A stretch of DNA of 13,351 nt from NCBI GenBank assembly GCA_009930125.1, contig RZYZ01000039.1, positions 1 to 13,351 on the forward strand, read 5' to 3'. The stretch is from Clostridia bacterium (GTDB taxonomy: Bacteria; Bacillota; Clostridia; Clostridiales; Clostridiaceae). Positions 1 to 7,456 of this stretch are shown here, in pieces (positions within the stretch are counted from its first letter, which is position 1; each line of letters opens with the position of its first letter). The notes beneath the pieces are model-generated. The model was not told the origin of the DNA. It was given only the letters and a program-made list of their open reading frames with translations, and did no database searches. The position numbers were made by a program, and so were the translations under genes.

Positions 1-303
1 TTCTTCCGGAAGTCTGTGCAGCATCACAGATCCGTCTTTGATTTCCAGATTGCCCTCAAATGTTTTCCCATTATGCTCAAACGGAAAGGCTACATACTTC
101 TGCCCTTTCTCCTCCAGGCTGTGGCTGAAGATTTCTATGCCATCCTTCTCCACGATGATGCGCTTTTCCCCGCCACCTGTAGAAGTGGTGAAATGAAACA
201 GAAGTGCAGGAACAAAACTGATCAGGATCAGTGAGAACAGGATGATTACATCCCACTTTTTTGCTTGGAGTGCTTTTCCACTCCCGTGAAGTTTTCTCAT
301 CAT
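1..303 (-). CDS. NusG domain II-containing membrane-anchored protein, 3' end cut by window edge
   Basis: The reading frame runs from an ATG at 303 to the left edge, giving 101 codons of an incomplete protein. After a short basic N-terminus there is one hydrophobic segment at about residues 18-38 (begins WDVIILFSLILI), then an extracellular-type beta-rich part. The piece ending NLEIKDGSVML fits the NusG domain II family (PF07009), whose members continue with a CPD..C motif that would lie outside the window. Function is not established. Such genes often sit near FMN-binding, ApbE or polyprenyl synthase genes, which cannot be checked here. Two adjacent ATG codons (303 and 300) follow a GGGAGG ribosome site at spacings of 5 and 8, so the start is uncertain by one codon. 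It has its own promoter upstream. Confidence 0.75.
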   Translation of the reverse strand, partial: MMRKLHGSGKALQAKKWDVIILFSLILISFVPALLFHFTTSTGGGEKRIIVEKDGIEIFSHSLEEKGQKYVAFPFEHNGKTFEGNLEIKDGSVMLHRLPEE

Positions 304-400
304 ATTGGCCTCCCATGATGTTCTATGAAAAGAAGTGCGACAGAGCGCGTCTCCTCTCATCCCTTCTGAACAGATCCGCGCTAAAAGCAAATCATTCGCA

Positions 401-436
401 TCTAGAAATTATACCGTATCTTCAGCGGAGGCACAA
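401..436 (-). promoter_or_regulatory. Sigma-A type promoter of the NusG domain II gene
   Basis: On the minus strand a perfect -10 box TATAAT lies at 413-408. A TTGTGC -35 box lies at 436-431, with a 17-base spacer. Transcription should start near 401, leaving a leader of almost 100 bases before the start codon at 303. That leader has an AGCGCG/CGCGCT inverted repeat but matches no riboswitch I recognise. Confidence 0.6.
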
Positions 437-473
437 CCACTCTGCCAGATATTTCACATTATCACAGGCCCCT

Positions 474-1193
474 TTATGGATCCTTCCTAGGCAGCCTGCT
501 CAGGGTGCTTACCCCAGGATTGGCTTCTCCGAATTTCTCCATTACAGCCTGGACCACCTCTTCCCGGGAAAGCCCTTCCTTTTCCTTCTCTTTAATAAGA
601 CGATAGGCGCTGAATAATGGAGAAGGTCCTATTTCAGAAGAAAAGTGCCCGATGCCCTGGTTCCAGGCGAAAAGCTCAAATATCTCATCCAGCTCCGCCA
701 CGCTGGTGCCCAGCGCATAGGATTTGATCAGCTCCCGGGTGGCCTGCCGGAGTCTTCCCGCTCCCACGGCATTACTCATGGACAGAAGAAGCTTCATGCG
801 CTGAGGCAGTGCACCCTCTTTTCTATCCCAGATCATCTGCCAGAAATTCACAGCCGTCTCCGCCATTTCGTCACTGATGGCCTTGTAGTTCAGAAGCGCT
901 GTGGGTTTCAGGGGCATATCTGATCCTTCCTGATAGAGTCTCCCCCCTTTTTCCATGCGAAAAAAGCTTGCATGATATTCACTGGGAGATACTTTCTCCA
1001 GATGATGGGTGAATCCCATCTTCTCCAGAGAAGCGTACAGGGGCTTCGGTTCGAAGCTCTGAATGATGGTGATGCCTTCCCCCACCTCCACAGACTCCGC
1101 CTGATGCAGAATCATGGGCAGAATATTCCCTTCCAGTTTCCTCACATCCAGCACTTTGAATGAACGGATCTCTTCTTTCCATTCCGTTTTCAT
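474..1193 (-). CDS. DUF2249 domain fused to an AhpD-like (carboxymuconolactone decarboxylase-like) helical domain, cysteine-free
   Basis: This is a 239-residue protein of unknown function. Residues about 12-80 (LDVRKLEGN to ASFFRME) fit DUF2249, a small SirA/TusA-like fold. Residues about 105-205 are helical and resemble the AhpD/CMD fold in pattern (ISDEMAETAVNFWQ, LPQRMKLLLSMSNAVG, TSVAELDEIFELFAWNQG, EIGPSPLFSAYRLI). The protein has no cysteine at all, so the CxxC thiol chemistry of AhpD peroxidases is impossible and a binding or structural role is more likely. The start is well supported: CAGGAGG lies 7 bases upstream of ATG 1193. It lies downstream of trmO on the same strand, with about 110 bases between them and no clear terminator, so they may be cotranscribed. 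The domain calls are from pattern memory, not a profile search. Confidence 0.65.
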   Translation of the reverse strand: MKTEWKEEIRSFKVLDVRKLEGNILPMILHQAESVEVGEGITIIQSFEPKPLYASLEKMGFTHHLEKVSPSEYHASFFRMEKGGRLYQEGSDMPLKPTALLNYKAISDEMAETAVNFWQMIWDRKEGALPQRMKLLLSMSNAVGAGRLRQATRELIKSYALGTSVAELDEIFELFAWNQGIGHFSSEIGPSPLFSAYRLIKEKEKEGLSREEVVQAVMEKFGEANPGVSTLSRLPRKDP

Positions 1194-1304
1194 GGTGTTT
1201 CCTCCTGTTCTCAGTTTTTCACTCCTACTGATTCAAACCAATGCAATGATTTCCTGCAGCTTCTTGCATGACCCTCTTCTTTGAGTTTTCCTTGCTCCGA
1301 TTCC

Positions 1305-2003
1305 CTAGAGATCCTCCACTTCCACCACCGTCAGATGGTTTTCCTCCACACGGAAACGTATATCTTTCCCAGCGAAGGACAGGCCATAGATACGGTCCGG
1401 GTCCTTCTGATAGGAAGGTCTCGGATCTTCCGCCAGCACTTCTTTCAGAGCCTCCCTTTTGTCGGAAGGAATTCTGTCCACAAGCGCTTCTGGAATATCC
1501 ACAAGAAGTCTCACCTTTTCCACTTCAAAGACCCCGGAAGTGGCCTCGGGATGACTGTCGCCATAGGGAATATAGGGCTTGATGTCCACAATGGGGGTAT
1601 GGTTCATGAGATCTGCTCCTCTGACATAAAGAACCGGTCCCAGCTTCGCATCCATTTCCACTCTTTCCAGTTTCACGGAAGAAAGACCCAGATGATTGGG
1701 CCGGAAAGGAGAACGTGTGGCGAAGACTCCCATCCTGGTATTTCCACCCAGTCTCGGCGGACGCACTGTGGGAGACCATCCCTTGTCCACATTCTCGGAG
1801 AACTGCCAGATGAGCCATAGATGGGAATAATTTTCTATGCCCTTCACCGCTGCCTCATTTCTGTATGCCGGTTCAAAAACGATTCTTCCTTCCAGGTTCT
1901 CCACAAGACCGCTCTGCCTTGGAATGCCGAATTTCGAGTGAAAATCCGTTTCGATTCTCGCTATGATTTCTATCTCTATGATTTCTTTCTTTTCAGTGTT
2001 CAT
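1305..2003 (-). CDS. trmO: tRNA (N6-threonylcarbamoyladenosine(37)-N6)-methyltransferase TrmO (TsaA-like)
   Basis: TrmO methylates N6 of t6A at position 37 of ANN-decoding tRNAs, using S-adenosylmethionine. It is a beta-barrel enzyme unlike the common methyltransferase folds. The 232-residue length suits the family. Visible signatures: IEIIARIETDFHSKFGIPRQ near the N-terminus; YSHLWLIWQF at 59-68; VRPPRLGG at 80-87; FATRSPFRPNHLGLS at 94-108; DLMNHTPIVDIKPYIPY at 131-147; and the C-terminal DPRPSYQ at 193-199, followed by DPDRIYGL. All key blocks are intact. The upstream region carries AAGGGGCAGGAAAG before ATG 2003. It lies about 100 bases after the M19 dipeptidase on the same strand and is probably read through from it. 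Confidence 0.93.
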   Translation of the reverse strand: MNTEKKEIIEIEIIARIETDFHSKFGIPRQSGLVENLEGRIVFEPAYRNEAAVKGIENYSHLWLIWQFSENVDKGWSPTVRPPRLGGNTRMGVFATRSPFRPNHLGLSSVKLERVEMDAKLGPVLYVRGADLMNHTPIVDIKPYIPYGDSHPEATSGVFEVEKVRLLVDIPEALVDRIPSDKREALKEVLAEDPRPSYQKDPDRIYGLSFAGKDIRFRVEENHLTVVEVEDL

Positions 2004-2106
2004 CTTTCCTGCCCCTTCCTTTTCCGATCTCCCTATTGTGTCAGCTCGTTCATCGCAGTCTGATTCCTGTTTCTGGAAGAACTGCGGCTTTATTTTCCTC
2101 TCCTGT

Positions 2107-3084
2107 TCACAGAATTTCTCTGAAGAATCTCAGCGCATTCTGGCTGAAGATCTTCTCCATGTCTCCTGTACTGAAGCCCCTTCTTTCCAGAGCATCCATC
2201 AGAAGATGCATCTGCGATGCATCCGCCAGGTCCAGCGTCTCTTCGATGCCATCAAAATCGGAACCCAGCGCAATGACATCGATGCCTGCAACCTTCCGGA
2301 CATGATCGATATGGTCTGCCACCGTTTCTGCCGTCCCTCTCTGGAGAAGTCTGTCCCGATCCTCATCCAGAAAATCCAGGCAGTAGTTCATGCCCACAAG
2401 TCCTCCTTTTTCCGCCAGGACTTTCAGCATATCATCCGTCAGATTTCGTGGATGTCCGCAGAGGCTTCTGGCATCGGAATGGCTGGCAAGAAAGGGCTTT
2501 CTGGCATATCTTGCCACGTCATAAAAGCCTTCATCAGACAGATGGGAGACATCCACAATGATGCCAAGATTTTCCATTTCGGAGAGAAAAGCAATGCCCT
2601 GCTCTTTCAAACACCTGAAGGAACCTGCCGCACTCATTCCGAAATCCGTGGCTGGATATCCGATGGGGTTTTCATAGTTCCAGGTGAGGGTAATCATCCG
2701 GACACCCAGCTGATGCATCATCCGGAGCACGGAAAGGTCTCCCGCTGTGACACCACCATCTTCGATGGTGAGAAGAGCCGAAATCTTTCCCTCTTCTCTG
2801 TTTCTCTCCATGTCCGCAAAACGGTAGACAGGTGCCATGTCTGAAGCATGCTCTTTCATGATCTCATGAAAGACATCTATTTCCTGCAGCGCTTCAATAA
2901 GGGGGGAGGAAGGACTGTTCTTCGCATCGGTGAACGCCGCGAAGCACTGAAGAAGGTATTCTCCTTTCTTCAGCTTGGAAAGATCCACATGCAGATCATT
3001 TCTTCCGAATGTCTTCTCCGTACCACTTAGTCTTGCCTTATTCAGTGCCATGAGCGTATCACAGTGGAGATCAACCGTCTTCAT
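2107..3084 (-). CDS. Membrane dipeptidase, peptidase family M19 (renal dipeptidase type)
   Basis: This is a zinc-dependent amidohydrolase-fold dipeptidase of about 325 residues. Zinc ligands expected for M19 are all visible: H7 and D9 in the VDLHCDTL motif, E108 in LLTIEDGG, H181 in IVDVSHLSD, and H202 in FLASHSDAR. D276 of GSDFDG is the other conserved active-site acid. The typical LTWNYENPIGYP segment is at about 133-144. There is no signal peptide, so a cytoplasmic enzyme acting on imported dipeptides (possibly also D-amino-acid-containing ones) is likely. I chose ATG 3084 because AGAAGG lies 7 bases upstream and translation then begins MKTVDLHCDT, as in relatives. An in-frame ATG at 3090 is the alternative. 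A perfect TATAAT lies upstream. Confidence 0.92.
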   Translation of the reverse strand: MKTVDLHCDTLMALNKARLSGTEKTFGRNDLHVDLSKLKKGEYLLQCFAAFTDAKNSPSSPLIEALQEIDVFHEIMKEHASDMAPVYRFADMERNREEGKISALLTIEDGGVTAGDLSVLRMMHQLGVRMITLTWNYENPIGYPATDFGMSAAGSFRCLKEQGIAFLSEMENLGIIVDVSHLSDEGFYDVARYARKPFLASHSDARSLCGHPRNLTDDMLKVLAEKGGLVGMNYCLDFLDEDRDRLLQRGTAETVADHIDHVRKVAGIDVIALGSDFDGIEETLDLADASQMHLLMDALERRGFSTGDMEKIFSQNALRFFREIL

Positions 3085-3120
3085 CCTCATCCCTTCTTTC
3101 CTGCAGCTTTATTACTCTCT

Positions 3121-3144
3121 ATTATAGTCCTACAGTATGGAATT
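3121..3144 (-). promoter_or_regulatory. Candidate -10 region of the M19 dipeptidase promoter
   Basis: The minus strand reads a perfect TATAAT at 3126-3121, about 37 bases ahead of the dipeptidase start. The -35 region is weak: TTGTTC at an 18-base spacing is the best match. The -10 box and its position are convincing, while the -35 assignment is not. Confidence 0.45.
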
Positions 3145-3192
3145 GAACAATAATCCGCATTTTTCTTCATAAAATTTCTTTTCTGCTATTCA

Positions 3193-3241
3193 TAACTTTA
3201 TCATTCTGTTTATCCCTTTGTCATAAAGTTAACGGATTTCA
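3193..3241. repeat. Inverted repeat between divergent dipeptidase and DUF362 genes
   Basis: TAACTTTAT (3193-3201) and ATAAAGTTA (3233-3241) form a perfect 9-base inverted repeat separated by 31 bases. It lies upstream of both divergent promoters. It could be a pair of binding sites for one regulator, but the AT-rich context makes a chance match possible. Confidence 0.35.
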
Positions 3242-3270
3242 TCTTCATTTCCATTTCCACTGTCTCTCAG

Positions 3271-3298
3271 TTGATTTCAGATTTCATCGTGCTATATT
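3271..3298 (+). promoter_or_regulatory. Promoter of the DUF362 gene
   Basis: TTGATT (3271-3276) and TATATT (3293-3298) are spaced by 16 bases, and TGC directly before the -10 makes an extended -10 element. The predicted start near 3305 leaves a leader of about 60 bases ending in AGGAGG (3354-3359), which sits 8 bases before ATG 3368. Confidence 0.6.
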
Positions 3299-3367
3299 GA
3301 TGATGTAAAGATCGAGCACTCTCTGCAGCGTATTTCCAATCCGATATACAAATAGGAGGCGTAAAAT

Positions 3368-4681
3368 ATGTCAAAACCTGTTGTATCTGTTGTGAAAAGT
3401 GGTTATCTGCCCGGAAATGCATCTTTTCTGAATGGTAAATTCGAACGCAGACAGGATGATCTGGAACAGATCAAAAAGGCAGTGAAAGAATCCGTAGAAA
3501 TGGCTGTGGGCTCCATTGACACCATTGTGAAGGAAGGACAGACTGTACTCATCAAACCGAACATCGCCTTCCTGGCCCCACCTGAAAGCTTTGCGGTGGT
3601 GGACCCCCGTATGATTGAAGCGGTGGTCTGGTATTTCAAAACCTATTCCAAAGCCAAAGCCGTCTGGATCGGTGACAACCCTTCATTAGGCATGCACGTA
3701 GGAAAAGCACGACCCGCTCTGGAAACTGCTGGGATGACTGCGGCAGCCATCGCTGGTGGAGCAGACCGGATCATCTATTTCGATGAGGAACCCCTTGTGG
3801 ATGTGGATATAGAAGGAGCCACCTTCTTCCGCCATGCCAAAGTATTCAAACCATTCCTGGATGCGGACGTGGTCATCAATCTGCCTAAGATGAAGGTCCA
3901 TCTGGCCGGAACAGTCACTCTGGGACTGAAGAACTGGAACGGGATTGTGCCCAATGTTCATCCATCCGGAGAACAGCAGGGCGTGCACCGTGTAGATCTG
4001 GGACAGAAAATGGCCGATATGTATAGAATCCGCAAAGCGGATCTCACCATTGTGGATGCGCTCATCGGTATGGAAGGTCAAGGTCCTCATGCCGGAACCC
4101 CAGTGGAAATGAATCTGGTCATCGCTGGTACAGACACCGTAGCTGTGGATGCTGTCACTGCAAGCATCATGGGGTTTGAACCCATGGAAGTTCCAGCCAT
4201 CCGATGTGCCGGAACCGAGAAACTGGGTGAAATCGACCTTAGCAGGATTGAAGTGGTCGGAGAGCCCATAGCATCAGTGAGACGTTTCTTCAAGCGTCCC
4301 AATGGAGACCCCATCGGCATGTACAAGGACATCACCGTATTTGCTCAGCAGACCTGTCCCGGCTGCTATGTCAATGTTCGAGGCGCACTGGACTCCTTTG
4401 TGAACACCGGCATCGACATGGAGAAGTTTGTGGAGGAGCATGGCGCGGTCATGGTCATCGGTGGCGGGGTGCCGGACTTTGAGCCTGAAATGGCCAGAGG
4501 CAAGAACCTCTTCGTCACCGGAGACTGCTGGAAATATTTTCCAAGCAGAGAAAAGGTGGAGCAGGCAGCGAAGCTGGCCAAGAGTGTCACCTATTATCCC
4601 GGCTGTGCACCTGTCTATATCTTCTCTCAGCTGAACAAAGATCTTCAGAGCCTTGCAAAAGAAAAGGAACTCGTGAGATAA
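3368..4681 (+). CDS. DUF362 domain-containing protein with four C-terminal cysteines
   Basis: This is a 437-residue soluble protein. The DUF362 core is recognisable: VKEGQTVLIKPNIAFLAPPE at about 55-74, VWIGDNPSLG near 99, DADVVINLPKMKVH at 165-178, TLGLKNWNGIVP at 184-195, DLTIVDALIGMEGQGPHAG at 225-243, and GTDTVAVDAVTASIMGF at 254-270. The usual ferredoxin-like tail of many DUF362 proteins is absent. Instead the C-terminal part has C330 and C333 (CPGC), C387 (GDCW) and C413 (PGC), which could bind a metal or an iron-sulfur cluster. The biochemical role is unknown, with no product or substrate evident from context. The gene has its own promoter and a strong AGGAGG ribosome site, and a hairpin follows the stop codon, so it appears monocistronic. 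Confidence 0.85.
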   Translation: MSKPVVSVVKSGYLPGNASFLNGKFERRQDDLEQIKKAVKESVEMAVGSIDTIVKEGQTVLIKPNIAFLAPPESFAVVDPRMIEAVVWYFKTYSKAKAVWIGDNPSLGMHVGKARPALETAGMTAAAIAGGADRIIYFDEEPLVDVDIEGATFFRHAKVFKPFLDADVVINLPKMKVHLAGTVTLGLKNWNGIVPNVHPSGEQQGVHRVDLGQKMADMYRIRKADLTIVDALIGMEGQGPHAGTPVEMNLVIAGTDTVAVDAVTASIMGFEPMEVPAIRCAGTEKLGEIDLSRIEVVGEPIASVRRFFKRPNGDPIGMYKDITVFAQQTCPGCYVNVRGALDSFVNTGIDMEKFVEEHGAVMVIGGGVPDFEPEMARGKNLFVTGDCWKYFPSREKVEQAAKLAKSVTYYPGCAPVYIFSQLNKDLQSLAKEKELVR

Positions 4682-4689
4682 TGAGTAAT

Positions 4690-4721
4690 GGAAAGTCTCA
4701 TCTTCAATGTTGAGACTTTCC
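4690..4721 (+). terminator. Hairpin after the DUF362 gene, likely terminator
   Basis: GGAAAGTCTCA (4690-4700) and TGAGACTTTCC (4711-4721) form a perfect 11-base stem with a 10-base loop, starting 9 bases after the stop codon. The 3' tail (TTCCTG) is poor in T, so termination may be partial. Confidence 0.5.
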
Positions 4722-4729
4722 TTCCTGTA

Positions 4730-4756
4730 ATGACATTTACAGAAATATGATAAAAT
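4730..4756 (+). promoter_or_regulatory. Candidate extended -10 promoter for the ECF S component/DUF1893 pair
   Basis: TGA-TAAAAT (-10 at 4751-4756, preceded by TGA as an extended -10) lies 15 bases after ATGACA (4730-4735). An alternative pairing is TTTACA (4736-4741) with TAATTT (4759-4764) at 17 bases. Either gives a leader of about 80 bases containing a short AGGAG/CTCCT hairpin at about 4799-4817. I recognise no riboswitch in it. Confidence 0.4.
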
Positions 4757-4846
4757 GTTAATTTATTTAAATCATACGATCTGCTGACGACACCAGGAAA
4801 GGAGTCCAGAGGCTCCTCTCCGGAATCAGAATCCATGGAGGTATCA

Positions 4847-5371
4847 ATGTCAAATCCGAGAAAAATAACCTATACAGCCCTGTTTCTGGCTTTCAGTATC
4901 CTGCTTCCTCAGATCTTTCATCTGTTTGGCGGAACTGGTCCTGTCTTCTTACCGATGCATATTCCAGTACTCCTGGCAGGTCTTTATCTGGGTGGCATTC
5001 AGGGTGCGCTCATCGGTTTTCTGGCACCGATCTTCAGCTCCTTCCTGACAGGCATGCCGGCGATTCCCATACTCTACTTCATGATTGTGGAGGTCACCGT
5101 TTATGGATTTGCTGCAGGCTTCTTCTATCAGAAGAAGAAACTGAACATCTACGTGTCCCTCATTCTGTCCATGATCATGGGAAGAGTGTTTCTTGCCCTG
5201 ACCGTGTACACGCTGCAGCCGCTTCTGGGACTTACGATCTCTCCGTCAGCCTATTTCACAGGAGCACTCCTGACTGGAATCCCTGGAATGCTGATTCAGC
5301 TTCTCTTCATCCCTGCAATGATCAGGCTTCTTGAGAAGGCGGGTGAACATGTTGTCAGAAACAATGCTTAG
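4847..5371 (+). CDS. ECF transporter S component (substrate-binding membrane protein), substrate unknown
   Basis: This is a 174-residue, very hydrophobic protein with about six predicted membrane helices, the size and layout of ECF-type vitamin/micronutrient S components. The opening MSNPRKITYTALFLAFSILLPQ and the segment HIPVLLAGLYLGGIQGALIGFLAPIFSSFLTGMP fit that family. S units bind the ligand and work with a shared EcfA/EcfA'/EcfT energising module, which is not in this window. I chose ATG 4847: GGAGG at 4837-4841 lies 5 bases upstream, whereas the upstream in-frame ATG at 4835 overlaps that ribosome site and has none of its own. Its 3' end overlaps the DUF1893 gene by about 23 bases, so the two are translationally coupled. 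The substrate cannot be read from sequence. Confidence 0.82.
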   Translation: MSNPRKITYTALFLAFSILLPQIFHLFGGTGPVFLPMHIPVLLAGLYLGGIQGALIGFLAPIFSSFLTGMPAIPILYFMIVEVTVYGFAAGFFYQKKKLNIYVSLILSMIMGRVFLALTVYTLQPLLGLTISPSAYFTGALLTGIPGMLIQLLFIPAMIRLLEKAGEHVVRNNA

Positions 5372-5843
5372 ACTTCTGGAAGAAGAAAATGCAGCCTGTC
5401 TCATCTACCGTGGGGAGACGCTTCTTCACCGCTCCCAGAGCATCGGTGTAAAACCGCTGCTGGAGTTCATGGAGAACCATCCGGAAGAATCCGAAGAGCA
5501 TGATCTTCTGCTCATCGACAAGGTCATCGGTAAAGCCGCCCTTCTCCTGTCTGTACTGCTGGGCATAAAAACCATCCATACGCCCGTGGCAAGCAAGGCT
5601 GCGGTGGAGGCTGCGAAAATTCATGGTGTAATGCTCCATGCAGAAACCGTGGTTCCCTATATCACAAACAGGGAGAAAAACGGAATGTGTCCGCTGGAGC
5701 AATCCGTATTGGACACCAATGATCCCCAGGTGGCGCTGGAGAACATCAGAGCTGCCATAAGAATACTCATGGCAGGTAAAAAGACCGTCGATAACGATAT
5801 ATCCTTTTCTGCACTGGAAGCCGTACCGGACTTTCATCCGTAG
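5349..5843 (+). CDS. DUF1893 domain-containing protein
   Basis: This is a 164-residue protein that fits DUF1893 along its length: ENAACLIYRGETLLHRSQSIGVKPLLEF near the start, LLIDKVIGKAALL at 54-66 with the characteristic DKVIGKAA, PVASKAAVEAAKIHGV at 79-94, and VVPYITNREKNGMCPLEQSVLD at 101-122 with N107, R108, C114, P115 and E117. From memory, the Thermotoga TM1506 structure of this family has a cytidine deaminase-like fold, but no activity is known. ATG 5349 is preferred (AAGGCGGG upstream). TTG 5331 and ATG 5364 are possible alternatives. It starts inside the end of the ECF S component gene, implying a linked role in handling the same nutrient. The 3' tail (about 20 residues) extends beyond the core domain. 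Confidence 0.82.
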   Translation: MLSETMLRLLEEENAACLIYRGETLLHRSQSIGVKPLLEFMENHPEESEEHDLLLIDKVIGKAALLLSVLLGIKTIHTPVASKAAVEAAKIHGVMLHAETVVPYITNREKNGMCPLEQSVLDTNDPQVALENIRAAIRILMAGKKTVDNDISFSALEAVPDFHP

Positions 5844-5881
5844 AACACGATGCATCTGCAATAGGCTGATCTCATAGCGTA

Positions 5882-5929
5882 AAAAGGAAGAAGCCATGGA
5901 AACTCAGATTCCAGGTGCTTCTTCCTTTT
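5882..5929. terminator. Bidirectional intrinsic terminator between DUF1893 and citF
   Basis: AAAAGGAAGAAGC (5882-5894) and GCTTCTTCCTTTT (5917-5929) form a perfect 13-base stem. An inner TGGAA/TTCCA pair is at 5897-5901 and 5909-5913. A-rich on one arm and T-rich on the other, it can terminate both converging transcripts. Confidence 0.85.
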
Positions 5930-5950
5930 GGCTCTATTCTTTATTTGATC

Positions 5951-7456
5951 CTATACCTTATAAATCGCATCCAGTATGGCCCCATCACGGTATTCACTGA
6001 CTGCTACAATCTGATCGCTCTTTTCCCTCTTTTCCGGAATGCCTGTATAGAAGTCCGCAATCTTCTTCAGTTCATGGATCTCCATGATCTTTAGATTGGT
6101 TTCCTCTTTCAGTTTATCAATCAGCTCTTTGTGTTTCGGATTGATAGCGATGCCACGTTCTGTGACCAGTACATCCACCGTCTCCCCAGGTGTGGTGACT
6201 GTGGTCACTTCATCCACCAGGCAGGAGATTCTCGAATTCACAAGTTTTGAAACGATGATGGCAAGCTTCGCTCCAGCTGCAGTATCCGCATGTCCACCAG
6301 AACCGCCAAGAATGATGCCATCACTGCCTGTGGTGACATTGACGTTGAAGTCCAGATCGATTTCGCTGGCCCCGAGAATCACCACATCCAGTTTGTTCAC
6401 TATGTTATCAGGATTGTTGATGTTCGCATAGGTATGCGCACTCATCTTGATGTGGTTCTCATTGACCTTGATGGATTCCACCGCATCCAGATTGAAGCAC
6501 TGAACATCATAGAGCTTTTCAAAATATCCCTCTTTCAGGAGATTCACCAGATAGTCCGTGATGCCTCCTGATGCGAAGGATCCTGTGATCTTCTTTTCCT
6601 TCATGATCTTCTTGAGCTCATTGGCCACAGCCAGGGAGATTCCTCCTGCACCGGTCTGGAAGCTCATGCCGTTCTCCAGTAATCCGCTGTGTTCTATAAG
6701 CTTCGCTGCATCACGTGCGATCTTCAGCCCCACCGGATCCTTGGTGATCTGGGTTGTTCCGCTGACGATCCCCTTGGGATCTCCTATGGAATCCACCTTC
6801 ACCACATAATCCACCAGATGTCCTGAAATTTCCGGTCTATTCACAGTCTTCGATGTATAATCCGTGATTGCCACAACCTTCTTGGCTGTTTCGGCATCCG
6901 CATAAGCATATCCGAGCACACCGCAGGATGCAGGACCTTCAGAGCCAGTAAGGCTTCCATTGGCATCCACTGCCGGTGCGGCTATAAAGGCTACATCCAC
7001 ATTCACTTCACCTTCAATCATGCTTCTTGGTCTACCACCGTGGGTGGTCATATGGCAGATTTCCTTCAGCTTTCCTTTACTGATGGCAACGCCCACTGGT
7101 CCGGAGATATAGGAAGCAAGTACTTTCGTCACTGTTTCATCTTCAAACATGGGTACAAGGCATGAATGACAGGGGAAAATCGATGTGGCGGCCACTGTCA
7201 TATTCTTGATGCCTCTTTTATGAAGCTTCTCCATAACCATGGGCAGCACATGGTCTCCGTTTCTCATATGATGATGAAAACTTACGGTCATGCCATCATG
7301 AAGATATAGCTTGTCCAGAACTTCATCCAGATTATCAGAAAAGACCGGTTTTCTGGCAAGATCCTTCTTTGGAGAGACGAATGCATGAGTCTTCACATTT
7401 TTGAACGGTCCCTCATAGGGCCTGTCCAGTCCTTCTCTTCCTATTGAATTTCTCAT
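5951..7456 (-). CDS. citF: Citrate lyase alpha subunit (citrate:acetyl-ACP transferase)
   Basis: CitF transfers the acyl carrier protein from acetate to citrate, giving citryl-ACP and acetate, within the cytosolic CitDEF complex. The frame matches CitF end to end: RNSIGREG near the start, the HDGMTVSFHHHMRNGDHVLPMV region, AATSIFPCHSCLVP, THGGRPRSMIEGEVNVDVAFIAAPAVD, GILD-type dehydrating blocks such as LENGMSFQTGAGGISLAVA, and GIILGGSGGHADTAAGAKLAI followed by VDEVTTVTTPGETVDVLVTERGIAINP near the C-terminus. I chose ATG 7456, which overlaps the citE stop as ATGA, has GGGGG upstream, and gives the family-typical start MRNSIGRE (501 residues). An in-frame ATG at 7471 would add five residues but has a poor ribosome site. 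It is the last gene of the operon. Confidence 0.96.
   Translation of the reverse strand: MRNSIGREGLDRPYEGPFKNVKTHAFVSPKKDLARKPVFSDNLDEVLDKLYLHDGMTVSFHHHMRNGDHVLPMVMEKLHKRGIKNMTVAATSIFPCHSCLVPMFEDETVTKVLASYISGPVGVAISKGKLKEICHMTTHGGRPRSMIEGEVNVDVAFIAAPAVDANGSLTGSEGPASCGVLGYAYADAETAKKVVAITDYTSKTVNRPEISGHLVDYVVKVDSIGDPKGIVSGTTQITKDPVGLKIARDAAKLIEHSGLLENGMSFQTGAGGISLAVANELKKIMKEKKITGSFASGGITDYLVNLLKEGYFEKLYDVQCFNLDAVESIKVNENHIKMSAHTYANINNPDNIVNKLDVVILGASEIDLDFNVNVTTGSDGIILGGSGGHADTAAGAKLAIIVSKLVNSRISCLVDEVTTVTTPGETVDVLVTERGIAINPKHKELIDKLKEETNLKIMEIHELKKIADFYTGIPEKREKSDQIVAVSEYRDGAILDAIYKV

Noticed and set aside
1963..2844. Long plus-strand open frame (293 codons) opposite the M19 dipeptidase
   Set aside because: It is antisense to a clear M19 enzyme with all zinc ligands, has no ribosome site, and its translation has no recognisable domain; it is a shadow of the codon bias of the real gene.
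4760..4846. Riboswitch in the leader of the ECF S component gene
   Set aside because: Only a short AGGAG/CTCCT hairpin is visible; none of the TPP, FMN, preQ1, folate, cobalamin or similar conserved cores can be found.
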